Assembly (NCBI RefSeq): GCF_016908515.1
Contig: NZ_JAFBEA010000002.1
Location: 248,001 to 312,000 of the forward strand
Length of the DNA: 64,000 nt
Direction of reading: 5' to 3'
Origin: Virgibacillus halotolerans
GTDB taxonomy: Bacteria > Bacillota > Bacilli > Bacillales > Amphibacillaceae
In this document: positions 1-8,860 of the stretch, piece by piece
Layout of the letters: each line of letters begins with the position of its first letter
Numbering within the stretch: position 1 is the first letter of the stretch
Notes under the pieces: generated by a model
What the model was told of the DNA's origin: nothing
The model's database searches: none
Seen by the model: only the letters and a program-made list of their open reading frames with translations
Position numbers and translations under genes: made by a program

Positions 1-119
1 CTCTTTTCTATCGGTCCTTCACCACGTTCAGGTGTTGCACTTGCAGTTAGTGGACTAAAGAAAAGGGATGAGAAAAACAAGATTAATAGCGTAAACCAAA
101 ATGCATTTTTACTATTCAC
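1..119 (-). CDS. N-terminus of a secreted protein (partial at window edge)
   Basis: The first 39 or so codons of a leftward gene are visible; the rest lies outside the window. An AAGGAGGTGA ribosome site at 128-137 fits best with the GTG start at 119; an ATG at 125 sits only one base from it and is less likely. The peptide has a lysine near the start, a hydrophobic core rich in Leu and Phe, and a likely signal peptidase I site after Thr-Ala-Ser-Ala, followed by a charged mature start. It is therefore probably exported. Too little is present to assign a family. Confidence 0.6.
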   Translation of the reverse strand, partial: MNSKNAFWFTLLILFFSSLFFSPLTASATPERGEGPIEK

Positions 120-125
120 TATCAT

Positions 126-420
126 TTCACCTCCTTGAAAAAATTGGTATCAACTTAAATTGTCTAAGAAATCTATCTATATTTCAACAGCTTTCAACAA
201 TTTGTAATGAAAGTTTAATGTGCCAGTTCTACATTTATAGCAAATATTCATTCCTAGATAAATAGCTAAATAGATGATGCTTGTTGAAACTTGTGAGCAT
301 TTTTGGAAGGTGATTTAGATTGGGCTTAGGAAAAAAAGGAACCCTAAATCATACTAAAAGTAGCATTTCCCTCTGTTAAGCGGGGTTTTAAAAAAATAGC
401 TACTTTTTTTACCAAAAAGG
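126..420. other. Intergenic region, promoter side of partial gene and gntP terminator
   Basis: No coding sequence is seen. The left part must carry the promoter of the leftward secreted-protein gene. The right part holds the hairpin listed separately at 357-410. Nothing else stands out. Confidence 0.6.
357..410. terminator. Bidirectional rho-independent terminator
   Basis: AAAAGTAGC (357-365) pairs with GCTACTTTT (400-408). The stem is flanked by T-runs on both strands, so it can end the leftward gntP transcript and also stop rightward transcription. Confidence 0.6.
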
Positions 421-1803
421 TCATCCTATGATGGCATTCAACAGTAGTGTCATTGCTAACCCAACTAACCCGACAATGGATTGCACGACAGTAATGGTTT
501 TAAATGTTTCACCCATCGTCATACCGAATGACTCCTTCACTAACCAAAAGCCACCATGATTAGCGTAGTTGAAGAATAATGATCCAGAGCCGACCGCCAC
601 CGTTAACAATGCCGTATTAATGCTTGGATCAGCTGCTACTAGTGGTGCCAAAAGGCTTGTTGATCCAACGATGCCAACAGTAGCGGATCCGGTGGATATA
701 GACAATAGCGCTGCAACTACCCATCCCAATGCAATGGCGGAAAGCGAGAAACCAGAAGCCAAATGCACAATTGCTTCACCGACACCGGAGTCTTCTAATA
801 CTTGTCCAAAAGCCCCACCGCCAGCGATAATCAACAAAATGCCAGCAATTGGTTTAAGACTTGACCCGAGCGAATCACGAATTTGTTTTGTATCTGTTCC
901 ACGGGCATATCCAAGCATAATCATAGCTGCTAGCACGCCAACCAACATGGCAATGACGGGATTACCAAGGAATTCAGCGACTTTATAAAACGCATTATCT
1001 TCTGAGAGAAAAGTTCCTGCGATTGCATGTAACAGCATCATGGCAACCGGAATTAAAATGGCCCCAAAAGCAGTTGCTATTGGAATTGGTGCTGTGGATT
1101 GATTAGCTTCTGCTGTTGTCGTGTATTGATCTAGCAAATCTTTATTTGGCTTAACAGTCATGTGTGGCGTGATAAATTTTCCGTATATTGGCCCTGCAAG
1201 GATGATAGCGGGGATGGCACAGATAAAACCGTAAATCATGGTCATACCCAAGTTTGCATCGAATACACCGATGGCAATTAGTGGACCGGGATGAGGCGGC
1301 ACCATACCGTGCATTGTAGCCAAAGCAGCAATAACGGGAATCCCAATGGAAATATAAGCAGATCCTTTTACACCACCCTGTTGTTCCAGTTTGCTAGCTA
1401 CTGTAAAAATGAGCGGGAGCAACATGATGAGTCCTACCTCGAAAAACATAGGAATCCCGATAATAAACGCCGCGAGCGCCATGAGCCAAGGCAGACTTTT
1501 GGGTGTAGAGCCACGTAGAATAACAGAAGCAATTCGATCACTGGCCCCGGAGTCTGCTAAGAGTTTACCAAGCATAGCACCGAGGGCGATTGTGAGCCCT
1601 GTTTCTCCTAGTGTAGAGCCTGCCCCATCCTCAATCGATTCCGCAATTTTACCAATCCCTAGGCCCGAAGTCAGTCCAACACCCACAGAGGTAATTAATA
1701 GTGCGACCAATGGGTGCATATGTAGTTTGGAGGTAATAAGAGCGATAAGAAGCAGTATGCCGCATACTGTAATAATAAGTAATTGAATATCATGTCCAGT
1801 CAT
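421..1803 (-). CDS. GntP-family gluconate/organic acid:H+ symporter
   Basis: Inner-membrane permease of the GntP family (gluconate, idonate or related hydroxy-acid uptake with protons). The product is about 460 residues, the family's usual length, and almost wholly made of hydrophobic segments. A conserved proline-rich loop around MVPPHPGP and the GSATVG motif near the C-terminus are typical of GntP. The longest ORF starts at 1830, but an AAAGGGGA ribosome site lies 8 bases before the ATG at 1803, giving an N-terminus of MTGHDIQ. It stands alone; no gluconate kinase is next to it, so the substrate may be another sugar acid. A bidirectional terminator follows. Confidence 0.85.
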   Translation of the reverse strand: MTGHDIQLLIITVCGILLLIALITSKLHMHPLVALLITSVGVGLTSGLGIGKIAESIEDGAGSTLGETGLTIALGAMLGKLLADSGASDRIASVILRGSTPKSLPWLMALAAFIIGIPMFFEVGLIMLLPLIFTVASKLEQQGGVKGSAYISIGIPVIAALATMHGMVPPHPGPLIAIGVFDANLGMTMIYGFICAIPAIILAGPIYGKFITPHMTVKPNKDLLDQYTTTAEANQSTAPIPIATAFGAILIPVAMMLLHAIAGTFLSEDNAFYKVAEFLGNPVIAMLVGVLAAMIMLGYARGTDTKQIRDSLGSSLKPIAGILLIIAGGGAFGQVLEDSGVGEAIVHLASGFSLSAIALGWVVAALLSISTGSATVGIVGSTSLLAPLVAADPSINTALLTVAVGSGSLFFNYANHGGFWLVKESFGMTMGETFKTITVVQSIVGLVGLAMTLLLNAIIG

Positions 1804-2448
1804 AAAATTATCCCCTTTGAAAGATTTCAAATAAGTGTTGGGTTGTTTGATTCACTTCTATGTTTTCAATCGAAAGTAGCGCTATTCTACGCCCAATGGC
1901 ACGCATGTGTTTTACCTTTTCTACAGCTACAAAGAGCCGGGTGTTAAGACTAATACTCTGTCATCGTTAGGCACTTTGGGTAGTTAAAGTCACGGTGTTA
2001 TCCTTTTTGTCTAGTCAGGTCGTAACGCAAATTTCCATATTTAGGTACATTCCCTGTCTTTTACAAACTCAAACGTAAAGTATATGTAATATATCGCAAA
2101 AATCTGGGTATATAGATTTGTCCCGTAATATTTCTCTCAATTGCATTTTTGTATCCCATATTAATTTTCATATATATACGTTCTTTCACTTTTACCGTGC
2201 TTTTATTTGGTCGTATATCCGTCTATAGCTGTCAGGCCAACAGACGAATTTGTCCCACTTAAAAGTTTTGACCTACTCCTGCAGCAAATTACTCGAAAAC
2301 GTGTTAAATGTTTTAAAGTCATTAAAATGGGAATGATTTTATACAACAACTTTTAAATAACTTGTCCCATGAAGAAAATGATTTGATTGAGGAACATGTT
2401 GTTTTTCAAGTGGTTATAGCGATGAAAAACTTCAGGAGGAGTAGTTAC
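1804..2448. other. 645-bp divergent intergenic region
   Basis: Lies between the leftward gntP and the rightward MFS gene and must hold both promoters. It is AT-rich. Reading both strands I found no convincing ORF, no clear hairpin and no cre match. The last 80 bases are open as a reading frame upstream of the MFS start but lack a ribosome site. Confidence 0.5.
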
Positions 2449-3918
2449 GTGGATGATGGGAGAAAAGACAAGAAACGATTAAAAAGTAAAAAAGCAAAAC
2501 AGACACTGCATAAAGATGATATTACCATTGTGGACTCGAAAGCAGCAAAAAAGGCTGTTGTGGCAGCGGGTATAGGTAATGCCATGGAATGGTTTGATTT
2601 TGGAATTTATTCTTATTTGGCAGTAACGCTCGGTCAGGTTTTCTTCCCGGAAGTGACGGGGTCCATGCAATTAGTGTATACATTTGCAACGTTTGCTGTC
2701 GCATTTCTAGTTCGCCCAATAGGTGGCATATTTTTTGGGATGCTGGGAGATCGTCTAGGGCGTAAGCGAATTTTGGCGATTACGCTAATTATTATGGCTT
2801 TGGCGACACTCAGTATTGGTCTGATTCCGAGTTATGCTTCGATCGGTGTAACGGCTTCTGTATTATTACTCGTCGCTCGACTTGTACAAGGCTTTTCAAC
2901 TGGTGGAGAGTATTCAGGGGCGATGACGTACATTGCTGAATCCACGTCGGATAAGAAGCGGGGATTCATGTCGAGTGGACTAGAAGTGGGGACGCTTGTT
3001 GGCTATGTAGGTGGTGCAGGTGTTGTCACTTTACTCACTTTCTTATTGGGAGAAGAAACCATGTTGGAATGGGGTTGGCGCATACCATTCTTCATTGCTG
3101 CCCCGATTGGTATTATTGGACTGTACTTACGGAACAATTTAGAAGAATCTCCTGCGTTTCAAGCGATGGAAGATGCAAAAGAAGAGGAACAACGTGTGAC
3201 ATTGAAAGAAATTCTTGTTTATCACAAGAAACCATTGCTTATCGGTATGTTACTTGTGCTTTTCTATAATGTTGTAGATTACATGTTATTGTCTTATATG
3301 CCGTCCCACTTGAGTTCTGTACTGGGGTATGGTGAAACAAAAGGCCTGCTATTAATTTTAATTGTGATGCTTATTATGATCCCTATTGTACTGACAATGG
3401 GATATGTGAGTGATCGAATTGGAACAAAGAAGATTATTCTTACTGGTTTGATTGGGTTGGTTATTTTATCCATTCCTGCTTTTATGATGATTGGGAGTGG
3501 GAATAATTGGTTAGTATTCCTAGGCTTAATGATCATAGCGGTCTTTCTTGCTTCATTCCAAGGGACGATGCCATCGGTTCTGCCGTCTCTATTTTTCACA
3601 GATGTACGCTATGGATCACTTTCTCTTACGTATAATGTATCTGCCTCATTATTTGGAGGTACGACACCATTGGTAATAGCCTGGTTGATTAGTAAAACGA
3701 TGAGCAACATGGTACCAGCCTATTATATTATGGCAGTTTCTATTATCGGAATTATCGTTGTATCCTTTTTTGTCAAGGAAACTTCCGGCAAGCCACTACG
3801 GGGATCGGCGCCAGCAGTTGAAGAAAAGCACGAGATTCAAGGTATTTTAGAAGAACCGGAAGATGCGCTATGGTGGAAAGGCGAAAAAGCATCTTTAGAC
3901 GAGAGAAAAGAGGATTAG
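2449..3918 (+). CDS. MFS transporter, ProP-like metabolite:H+ symporter
   Basis: Twelve-segment inner-membrane carrier of the MHS family (proline/betaine ProP, also citrate, ketoglutarate and shikimate carriers). Visible marks are the NAMEWFDFGIY segment of helix 1, the loop GDRLGRKRIL between helices 2 and 3, and QGFSTGGEYSGA in helix 4, all standard for this family. The longest ORF starts at 2362, but AGGAGGA at 2434-2440 is 8 bases before the GTG at 2449, giving 489 residues with a Lys-rich N-terminus. A hairpin terminator overlaps the stop codon. Osmoprotectant uptake is likely; an organic acid substrate cannot be excluded. Confidence 0.85.
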   Translation: MDDGRKDKKRLKSKKAKQTLHKDDITIVDSKAAKKAVVAAGIGNAMEWFDFGIYSYLAVTLGQVFFPEVTGSMQLVYTFATFAVAFLVRPIGGIFFGMLGDRLGRKRILAITLIIMALATLSIGLIPSYASIGVTASVLLLVARLVQGFSTGGEYSGAMTYIAESTSDKKRGFMSSGLEVGTLVGYVGGAGVVTLLTFLLGEETMLEWGWRIPFFIAAPIGIIGLYLRNNLEESPAFQAMEDAKEEEQRVTLKEILVYHKKPLLIGMLLVLFYNVVDYMLLSYMPSHLSSVLGYGETKGLLLILIVMLIMIPIVLTMGYVSDRIGTKKIILTGLIGLVILSIPAFMMIGSGNNWLVFLGLMIIAVFLASFQGTMPSVLPSLFFTDVRYGSLSLTYNVSASLFGGTTPLVIAWLISKTMSNMVPAYYIMAVSIIGIIVVSFFVKETSGKPLRGSAPAVEEKHEIQGILEEPEDALWWKGEKASLDERKED

Positions 3919-3931
3919 TTGATCCTCTTTT
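3907..3931 (+). terminator. Rho-independent terminator of the ProP-like gene
   Basis: AAAGAGGAT (3907-3915) pairs with ATCCTCTTT (3922-3930), followed by T residues. The left arm overlaps the last codons and stop of the MFS gene. Confidence 0.75.
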
Positions 3932-4025
3932 ACAGCAACATGTTCTAAAGTAATATCAAAAGCGAACTGAAGTCATTCATACGTAACTTTAGTCATGATT
4001 GGCTAGAGCGGTTAAGTATCGAGCC

Positions 4026-4040
4026 TATAATGCGAAGTGG
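4026..4040 (+). promoter_or_regulatory. Candidate -10 of butanediol dehydrogenase promoter
   Basis: A consensus TATAAT follows GAGCC near 4026-4032, about 110 bases before the gene. No strong -35 is seen at 16-18 bases upstream, so this may be an activator-dependent promoter or chance. Confidence 0.3.
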
Positions 4041-4140
4041 AACAAGGAACCAGACAACCTACTACGATGCAGAAACCTTTATATCCCGGCAGTCTGGTAG
4101 TAAAATAAAGGAGTAACTTTTTTACTGAGGGGACGATTAC

Positions 4141-5190
4141 ATGAAAGCAGCTGTTTGGTATAAAAGCGGAGATGTTCGCGTAGAAGATAAAGATTGTAAA
4201 GAAATAAGATCCAATGAAGTAATGATACGGGTTGCCTGGACCGGTATCTGTGGCAGTGACCTCCATGAATATCTGGAAGGCCCGATTACCATTCCGGTAG
4301 ATAAGCCAGACCCGCTGACTGGACAACAAGCCCCTTTAACGATGGGACATGAATTTACAGGTGTAGTGGAAGAGATTGGCTCGGATGTTACCACGTATCA
4401 GAAAGGTGATAAAGTGATTATCAATCCACTGCTCACCCATGGAAATAAAGATCCGGAATATGATATTTATGATGGATTTAACTTTATTGGTTTAGGACAA
4501 GATGGTGGATTTGCAGATTATGCGATTGTTCCGCAAAAGAATGTTTATGCATTACCAGCTGGTATGTCTTTGGACGAAGCTGCATTGGCTGAGCCGTCAG
4601 CGGTTGCAGTTCAAGCAATTAAAGAAGGACAGTTAAGATCGGGGCAGACTGTCGCTATTTTCGGGGCAGGTCCTATTGGCTTGTTGACGGCTATTGCTGC
4701 AAAAGCTGCCGGTGCAAGTAAAATTGTTGTGTTTGATTTGTCAGAGAGCAGATTGAAAAAGGCATTACAGGTCGGCGCAACCCATGCGATACATTCAGGG
4801 GAGCAAAACCCGCTGGAATTTATGAAAGAAGAAGAACCAGACGGTTTTGATGTATCTTTTGAAGTGGCTGGCGTGGAAGCCACATTCAATCAGGCGATCA
4901 AAGTAACAAAAACAAGAGGAATGGTTGTCATTGTTTCCATCTTCCCGGAGAAAGTCTCGTTCAGTCCAATTGATTTAACAAATTCTGGTGTTAAGATTAC
5001 ATCAAGCGCAGCTTACGAGCCAGCAGTTTTTCAAAAAACGATTGACATGATGGCTTCCGGTGAATTCGATGCCAAAGACATTATAACAAATCACATTCTA
5101 TTGGAAGATATTGTAGAAAAGGGATTTGAAGCATTAAAGCATGACAAGACGGAAGTAAAGATATTGGTAGAATTAAGTGGAGAGAAATAA
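4141..5190 (+). CDS. bdhA: Zinc-dependent 2,3-butanediol dehydrogenase
   Basis: Medium-chain alcohol dehydrogenase that interconverts butanediol and acetoin with NAD. Zinc-site motifs GICGSD (about residues 36-41) and GHEFTG (about 70-75) are present, followed by the Rossmann fingerprint GAGPIGLL (about 178-185) and an Asp at the end of the second strand (VVFDLS), which favours NAD over NADP. The 349-residue length matches Bacillus BdhA. The ribosome site is GAGGGG before the ATG at 4141. It is a single-gene unit between terminators. A related sorbitol or threonine-type dehydrogenase is the main alternative. Confidence 0.8.
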   Translation: MKAAVWYKSGDVRVEDKDCKEIRSNEVMIRVAWTGICGSDLHEYLEGPITIPVDKPDPLTGQQAPLTMGHEFTGVVEEIGSDVTTYQKGDKVIINPLLTHGNKDPEYDIYDGFNFIGLGQDGGFADYAIVPQKNVYALPAGMSLDEAALAEPSAVAVQAIKEGQLRSGQTVAIFGAGPIGLLTAIAAKAAGASKIVVFDLSESRLKKALQVGATHAIHSGEQNPLEFMKEEEPDGFDVSFEVAGVEATFNQAIKVTKTRGMVVIVSIFPEKVSFSPIDLTNSGVKITSSAAYEPAVFQKTIDMMASGEFDAKDIITNHILLEDIVEKGFEALKHDKTEVKILVELSGEK

Positions 5191-5203
5191 ATAGGAATAA
5201 GTA

Positions 5204-5234
5204 AAATAGCCGCATCAGCAATATGCGGCTATTT
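5204..5234 (+). terminator. Rho-independent terminator after bdhA
   Basis: A 12-bp perfect stem, AAATAGCCGCAT (5204-5215) with ATGCGGCTATTT (5223-5234), encloses a 7-base loop. The gene on the right is convergent, so the hairpin may serve both sides. Confidence 0.75.
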
Positions 5235-5382
5235 CGCTTATTTATTAATCTACGCTATTTGTTATTGGAATCACTATTGTTCTGGGAAAAGATATCTCCA
5301 CATCCTCGTGCATTACTGTCAATCCAATATGTGCATAAGTGTTGTATTACTTGTGGCAACTGTATCGGTCAAGCATCCTTCT

Positions 5383-6531
5383 TTAATCATCGCTTTCGTA
5401 CTTTTCAAATAATGTAGCAAGCCCTAAGCCGCCGCCAATGCCAAGTGTAGTTATGCCGTATTTGCTATCGAGACGTTGCATTTCAGTGCATAGGCGTGTT
5501 ATAAGCATTGCACCTGATGCGCCATATGGATGACCAAAGGCAAGTGCCCCACCACCGACATTTAATTTGTCATCGGGAATCCCAAGTTCCTGTACAGAAG
5601 CCAACACCTGGGATGCAAATGCTTCATTTAATTCTACTAAATCGATGTTTGCGATGGTTAATTGTGTCCGCTTTAATAGTTTTCTTACGGCGGGAATCGG
5701 GCCAATTCCGAGTAGATTTGGATCGACACCTGCACTTGTTGCATCAACAAATTTCAATAGGGGTTGCAGACCGAGTTCTAAGCATTTCTGCTTGGACATA
5801 ATTAAAACAGCCGCAGCTCCATCATTCACAGGACAAGTGTTACCAGCTGTTACCGTTCCATTTTCTTTAAAAATAGAGGATAACTTAGCGAGTTTCTTCA
5901 ACGTTAACCCTGGGCGTGGACATTCATCCTGGCTCTTTCCCTGCAGTACAACCATCTCATTTAAAAAACGATCCGCATCTCTTGCATGAATTGCTTTCTG
6001 ATGACTATTGTATGCGAATAAATCCTGATCCGCACGTGAGATTTGGTATGCTTCTGCAACGTTTTCGGCAGCTATTCCCATATCAGGATCTCCAATGAAT
6101 TCAGGCGAAAAGCGTGCACGTGTAAATAGTGTCGGCGCACGGTAGAGAGAAGCTGGCTTTTCTAGCTTCCATGGTGCAAGGCTACTACTTTCTATGCCAC
6201 CCGCAATATAGATGTCGCCAGCTTCGGATTGAATATTCCGACATGCGATGTGGATTGCTTCCAGCCCGGAGCCACATTGGCGATCAACGGTAACTGCGGG
6301 AACTTCGACTGGAATGCCAGCGGTTAATGCGGTAAGCCGCGCGATGTTTCCTCCTGGTCCAACGGCGTTTCCGAGAATTACTTCATCAATAGACCGAGGA
6401 TTGATCCTGCTTTCCGTTATGATTTCCCGGATCACAGCTGCCCCTAATTTCTCAGGTGGCATATTTTTAAATATCCCGCCTATTTTACCAATTGCAGTTC
6501 GTTTAGCTTGTACAATGACAGGCGTGTTCAT
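5383..6531 (-). CDS. yhfS: Thiolase-family protein, YhfS-like, catalytic second Cys replaced
   Basis: Acetyl-CoA acyltransferase (thiolase) fold, 382 residues from the ATG at 6531; this ATG overlaps the ligase stop as ATGA, so translation is coupled. The nucleophilic cysteine is present at residue 86 (QCGSGLEA), the NEAFA segment at about 303, and the GHPYGASG histidine at about 334. The final conserved motif, normally CxGGGxG, reads GIGGGLG here: the proton-shuttling cysteine is Gly at about residue 364. Thiolysis or condensation should be impaired or altered. It is the last gene of a BirA-box operon shared with an acyl-CoA ligase and BioY, the same trio as yhfUTS in B. subtilis. Confidence 0.8.
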   Translation of the reverse strand: MNTPVIVQAKRTAIGKIGGIFKNMPPEKLGAAVIREIITESRINPRSIDEVILGNAVGPGGNIARLTALTAGIPVEVPAVTVDRQCGSGLEAIHIACRNIQSEAGDIYIAGGIESSSLAPWKLEKPASLYRAPTLFTRARFSPEFIGDPDMGIAAENVAEAYQISRADQDLFAYNSHQKAIHARDADRFLNEMVVLQGKSQDECPRPGLTLKKLAKLSSIFKENGTVTAGNTCPVNDGAAAVLIMSKQKCLELGLQPLLKFVDATSAGVDPNLLGIGPIPAVRKLLKRTQLTIANIDLVELNEAFASQVLASVQELGIPDDKLNVGGGALAFGHPYGASGAMLITRLCTEMQRLDSKYGITTLGIGGGLGLATLFEKYESDD

Positions 6532-7979
6532 GATGTATACCTCGCAATCTGTAATGCGACGTCTTTTCGAGCAATTTTTCCAGTAGAAGTATATGGAAAA
6601 TCGTGCACCTCGTAAAACTCCTTTGGGCATTTATAGGTAGCTAATTGCGCTTTACAATGTGCCTTTAACCTTTCTAATTCTGCTTGATGCTTCCATTTAA
6701 CGAGTGCGATTGTTTTTTGTCCCCAATAATCATCGGTTACACCGACAACCATTACTTCTTGGATCGATGCTATCTCTTTCATCACTTTTTCTACTTCTTC
6801 GGGATAAACATTCAATCCGCCACTGATAAGCATATGCTTTTTTCGGCCAACAATAGTCAGGATCTCCGTATCATTGATAAATCCTAAATCACCAACTGTT
6901 GCGCCATATTCCGTTAGTACTTTGGCTGTTTCTTCTGTGTTATTTACATAGCCAGTGAATAAAAAGTCACTCTCAATAAAGATCTCACCAATTTCACCAT
7001 TTGGCACAGGTTGCATTTCTTGATCCCGTATCGTTATCTGAACACCGGGAAATGGTATGCCAACACTATTTGGATGTTGCGCGGTTACTGCGCTGGATGC
7101 ATAGGAAATAAAACTTAATTCAGACGCACCAAAATATTCATAAATAACACTGTTAGGAAAAACAGTCTGTAGTTTCTTTCTCATTTTAGAATGGAGTTTT
7201 GCTCCAGACAAGAGAAAGGTAATCCTTTTCTGGATTGGCCTCACGGTTAGCTGTAAGAATCCGTGAATCATCGTTGGGACGGCATAGATGACTGTGGCTT
7301 CACTGTCATTTAAAATTTCCGGAACAAAAGTTGCTGTTAGCTGTAGGGTGGCGCCAATATGTAACGCATGTGTAGCGCCAAACAGTGATAAGGAGTGACA
7401 CAAAGGTCCTGGTGCAAGTATTATATCTTCCTCATGGTATTGAAATACTTGTTCCGCAACAGAAAAGCTTGTTAACCAGGATCCGTGGCTTCTAATAAAA
7501 CCCTTTGGCGTACCAGTTGACCCAGAGGTAAAACCAAGATAGAAAGGTGCATTGTCAGCTTGTTTCCACTCGTTAGCAGTCGCATAGCTAGATGGTTTTT
7601 TCAAAGTTTCTATTGCATAAGTTTTATCAAAAACATTGGACGTATTTTCAGGGAAGTGCTTACTTGTGAGGATCAGATCCGGCTTTGCGGATTTCATGAT
7701 TTCTATGGCTTCCCTTATACTCCATTTAGGATCAAAAGGAATGGCAGTCCATCCAAGAGTGACAACAGCAAAGTATAATTCAAGAAAAGCTGGCTCATTT
7801 CCAATTAGAATGGCTACTTTTTGTGGGTTATTTCCCTGTCTAAGCGATAGTAAGTGCTGCTGTATCTGGCATATGCTCTGATAAAAGTCACGATAGGTAA
7901 TCACCTGACCTTCATATAAAATTGCAGTTTTTTCCGGATTTACCTGTGCTATTTCTTTGATGTTTTCTCCAATTCCCAA
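6528..7979 (-). CDS. yhfT: Acyl-CoA synthetase (AMP-forming), YhfT-like
   Basis: ANL-superfamily ligase that activates a carboxylic acid to an acyl-adenylate and then the CoA thioester. Motifs in order: the P-loop-like TSGSTGTPKGF (about residues 150-160), YEYFGASE (about 258-265), VGDLGFIN near 345-352, and the C-terminal Lys in STGKIARKD. The 483-residue length is typical. The start is TTG at 7979, immediately after the bioY stop, with AAGGCGGGTGA upstream. Sandwiched between bioY and yhfS under a BirA-type operator, it likely activates a fatty acid or dicarboxylate linked to biotin supply (for example toward pimeloyl-CoA); that role is inference. Confidence 0.8.
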   Translation of the reverse strand: MGIGENIKEIAQVNPEKTAILYEGQVITYRDFYQSICQIQQHLLSLRQGNNPQKVAILIGNEPAFLELYFAVVTLGWTAIPFDPKWSIREAIEIMKSAKPDLILTSKHFPENTSNVFDKTYAIETLKKPSSYATANEWKQADNAPFYLGFTSGSTGTPKGFIRSHGSWLTSFSVAEQVFQYHEEDIILAPGPLCHSLSLFGATHALHIGATLQLTATFVPEILNDSEATVIYAVPTMIHGFLQLTVRPIQKRITFLLSGAKLHSKMRKKLQTVFPNSVIYEYFGASELSFISYASSAVTAQHPNSVGIPFPGVQITIRDQEMQPVPNGEIGEIFIESDFLFTGYVNNTEETAKVLTEYGATVGDLGFINDTEILTIVGRKKHMLISGGLNVYPEEVEKVMKEIASIQEVMVVGVTDDYWGQKTIALVKWKHQAELERLKAHCKAQLATYKCPKEFYEVHDFPYTSTGKIARKDVALQIARYTS

Positions 7980-8561
7980 TTAACTCACCCGCCTTATCTG
8001 TTTACCTGTTCGAGATTTTTGAATCTTTATCAATGGGTATACTTTGCTGATTTTTAAAGTAATATAACCTGCAACGAACGTCTTTGCCAAATCTCCTGGC
8101 AGAAAGGCTAAAGCAGAAAGGGCAGTAGGTACCCATGGTAGGTTTCCTATGAAAGACAAGTATGTAACCCCACAAGCATAAACAAGCACAATACCACCAA
8201 TGAAGTTAAATAAGAAAATTTTCCATAACTTTAATGTCTGCCAACTTTTTTCCGCAAGATATCCGATGGCCCCAGCAGCTAATGGCCAACTCATAATGTA
8301 GCCTCCACCAGGACCAATTAATGCACCTAACCCACCTCTTCCGCCAGTAAGTAACGGCGTGCCTATCGCAACAAGTGCTATAAAAAGAAGCAGACTCAGT
8401 GCGCCCCGACGTGCACCGAGCATGCCGCCTGCTAACATGACCCCAAGTGTTTGGGCGGTTATTGGCACAGGACTGAATGGCAGTGGGATTGGTGGGAAAA
8501 ACCCCAGAACACCGACAATTGCAGCAAATAAAGCAATGTACATCATATCTTGTAATTTCAT
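7980..8561 (-). CDS. bioY: Biotin transporter BioY (substrate-binding S component)
   Basis: Membrane S component of an ECF-type biotin transporter. The roughly 193-residue product has about six hydrophobic segments and the BioY hallmarks: a PFSPVPITAQTLGVMLAG block near residues 29-46, GARRGALSLLLF, and GRGGLGALIGPGGGYI near 74-89. The longest ORF begins at a GTG at 8576, but GGAGG lies 8 bases before the ATG at 8561, so that ATG is taken. It is the first gene of a three-gene leftward operon, and a BirA-like operator overlaps its promoter, consistent with repression by biotin. Confidence 0.9.
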   Translation of the reverse strand: MKLQDMMYIALFAAIVGVLGFFPPIPLPFSPVPITAQTLGVMLAGGMLGARRGALSLLLFIALVAIGTPLLTGGRGGLGALIGPGGGYIMSWPLAAGAIGYLAEKSWQTLKLWKIFLFNFIGGIVLVYACGVTYLSFIGNLPWVPTALSALAFLPGDLAKTFVAGYITLKISKVYPLIKIQKSRTGKQIRRVS

Positions 8562-8587
8562 TCGTATGACCTCCACTATTCCAAATT

Positions 8588-8623
8588 CATTAATAACATT
8601 AATAACATTAATAACATTAATAA
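8588..8623 (-). repeat. Four tandem copies of a 9-bp unit in the bioY leader
   Basis: The plus strand reads four exact copies of CATTAATAA from 8588 to 8623. They lie between the predicted -10 and the ribosome site of bioY, so they are transcribed in the leader. Such short repeats are prone to slippage and could vary in copy number between strains. Confidence 0.8.
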
Positions 8624-8625
8624 CT

Positions 8626-8655
8626 AGAATATATGGAAGTAGGGAGAATTGTCAA
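8626..8655 (-). promoter_or_regulatory. SigA promoter of the bioY operon
   Basis: On the minus strand a perfect -35, TTGACA (8655-8650), is followed after 18 bases by TATTCT (8631-8626). The -35 is embedded in the BirA-like inverted repeat. Confidence 0.65.
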
Positions 8656-8679
8656 CCTATAATTAAGTTGGTTAACGAT
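8648..8679 (-). promoter_or_regulatory. BirA-type operator (biotin box)
   Basis: ATTGTCAACC (8648-8657) and GGTTAACGAT (8670-8679) form an inverted repeat with a 12-base spacer. It resembles the Bacillus BirA site, TTGTTAACC...GGTTAACAA. It overlaps the -35 of bioY, so biotinyl-AMP-loaded BirA binding would block transcription of the bioY-yhfT-yhfS operon. Confidence 0.75.
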
Positions 8680-8860
8680 ATAGCGGTTGTTAACACGCGT
8701 CCTCCGTTTTACATCTAGGAAAGGACCCATATCATTTAGAAACGGGACACTTCTTTCTTGAGTCCATAACATATCCTCGATTTATAAATTAAAATACTTC
8801 GTTAAAGTACATAGCTATATTTTTTTTAATTTGGCTAAAAAATGATACAACGCTAAAAGC

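Noticed and set aside
1900-1925. TGGCACGCATGTG, similar to a sigma-54 -24 element
   Set aside because: The -12 half (TTGC at the right spacing) is missing, and no sigma-54 activator with an AAA+ domain is encoded in the window.
4012-4394. Two minus-strand open frames overlapping the start of bdhA
   Set aside because: They are antisense shadows of a strongly coding gene and lack ribosome sites.
5223-5417. 64-codon open frame between bdhA and the thiolase gene
   Set aside because: It overlaps the bdhA terminator and the 3' end of the thiolase gene, and has no ribosome site.
8687-8697. A second TTGTTAAC next to the BirA-type operator
   Set aside because: It has no partner half-site at proper spacing, so it is treated as chance or as part of the flank.
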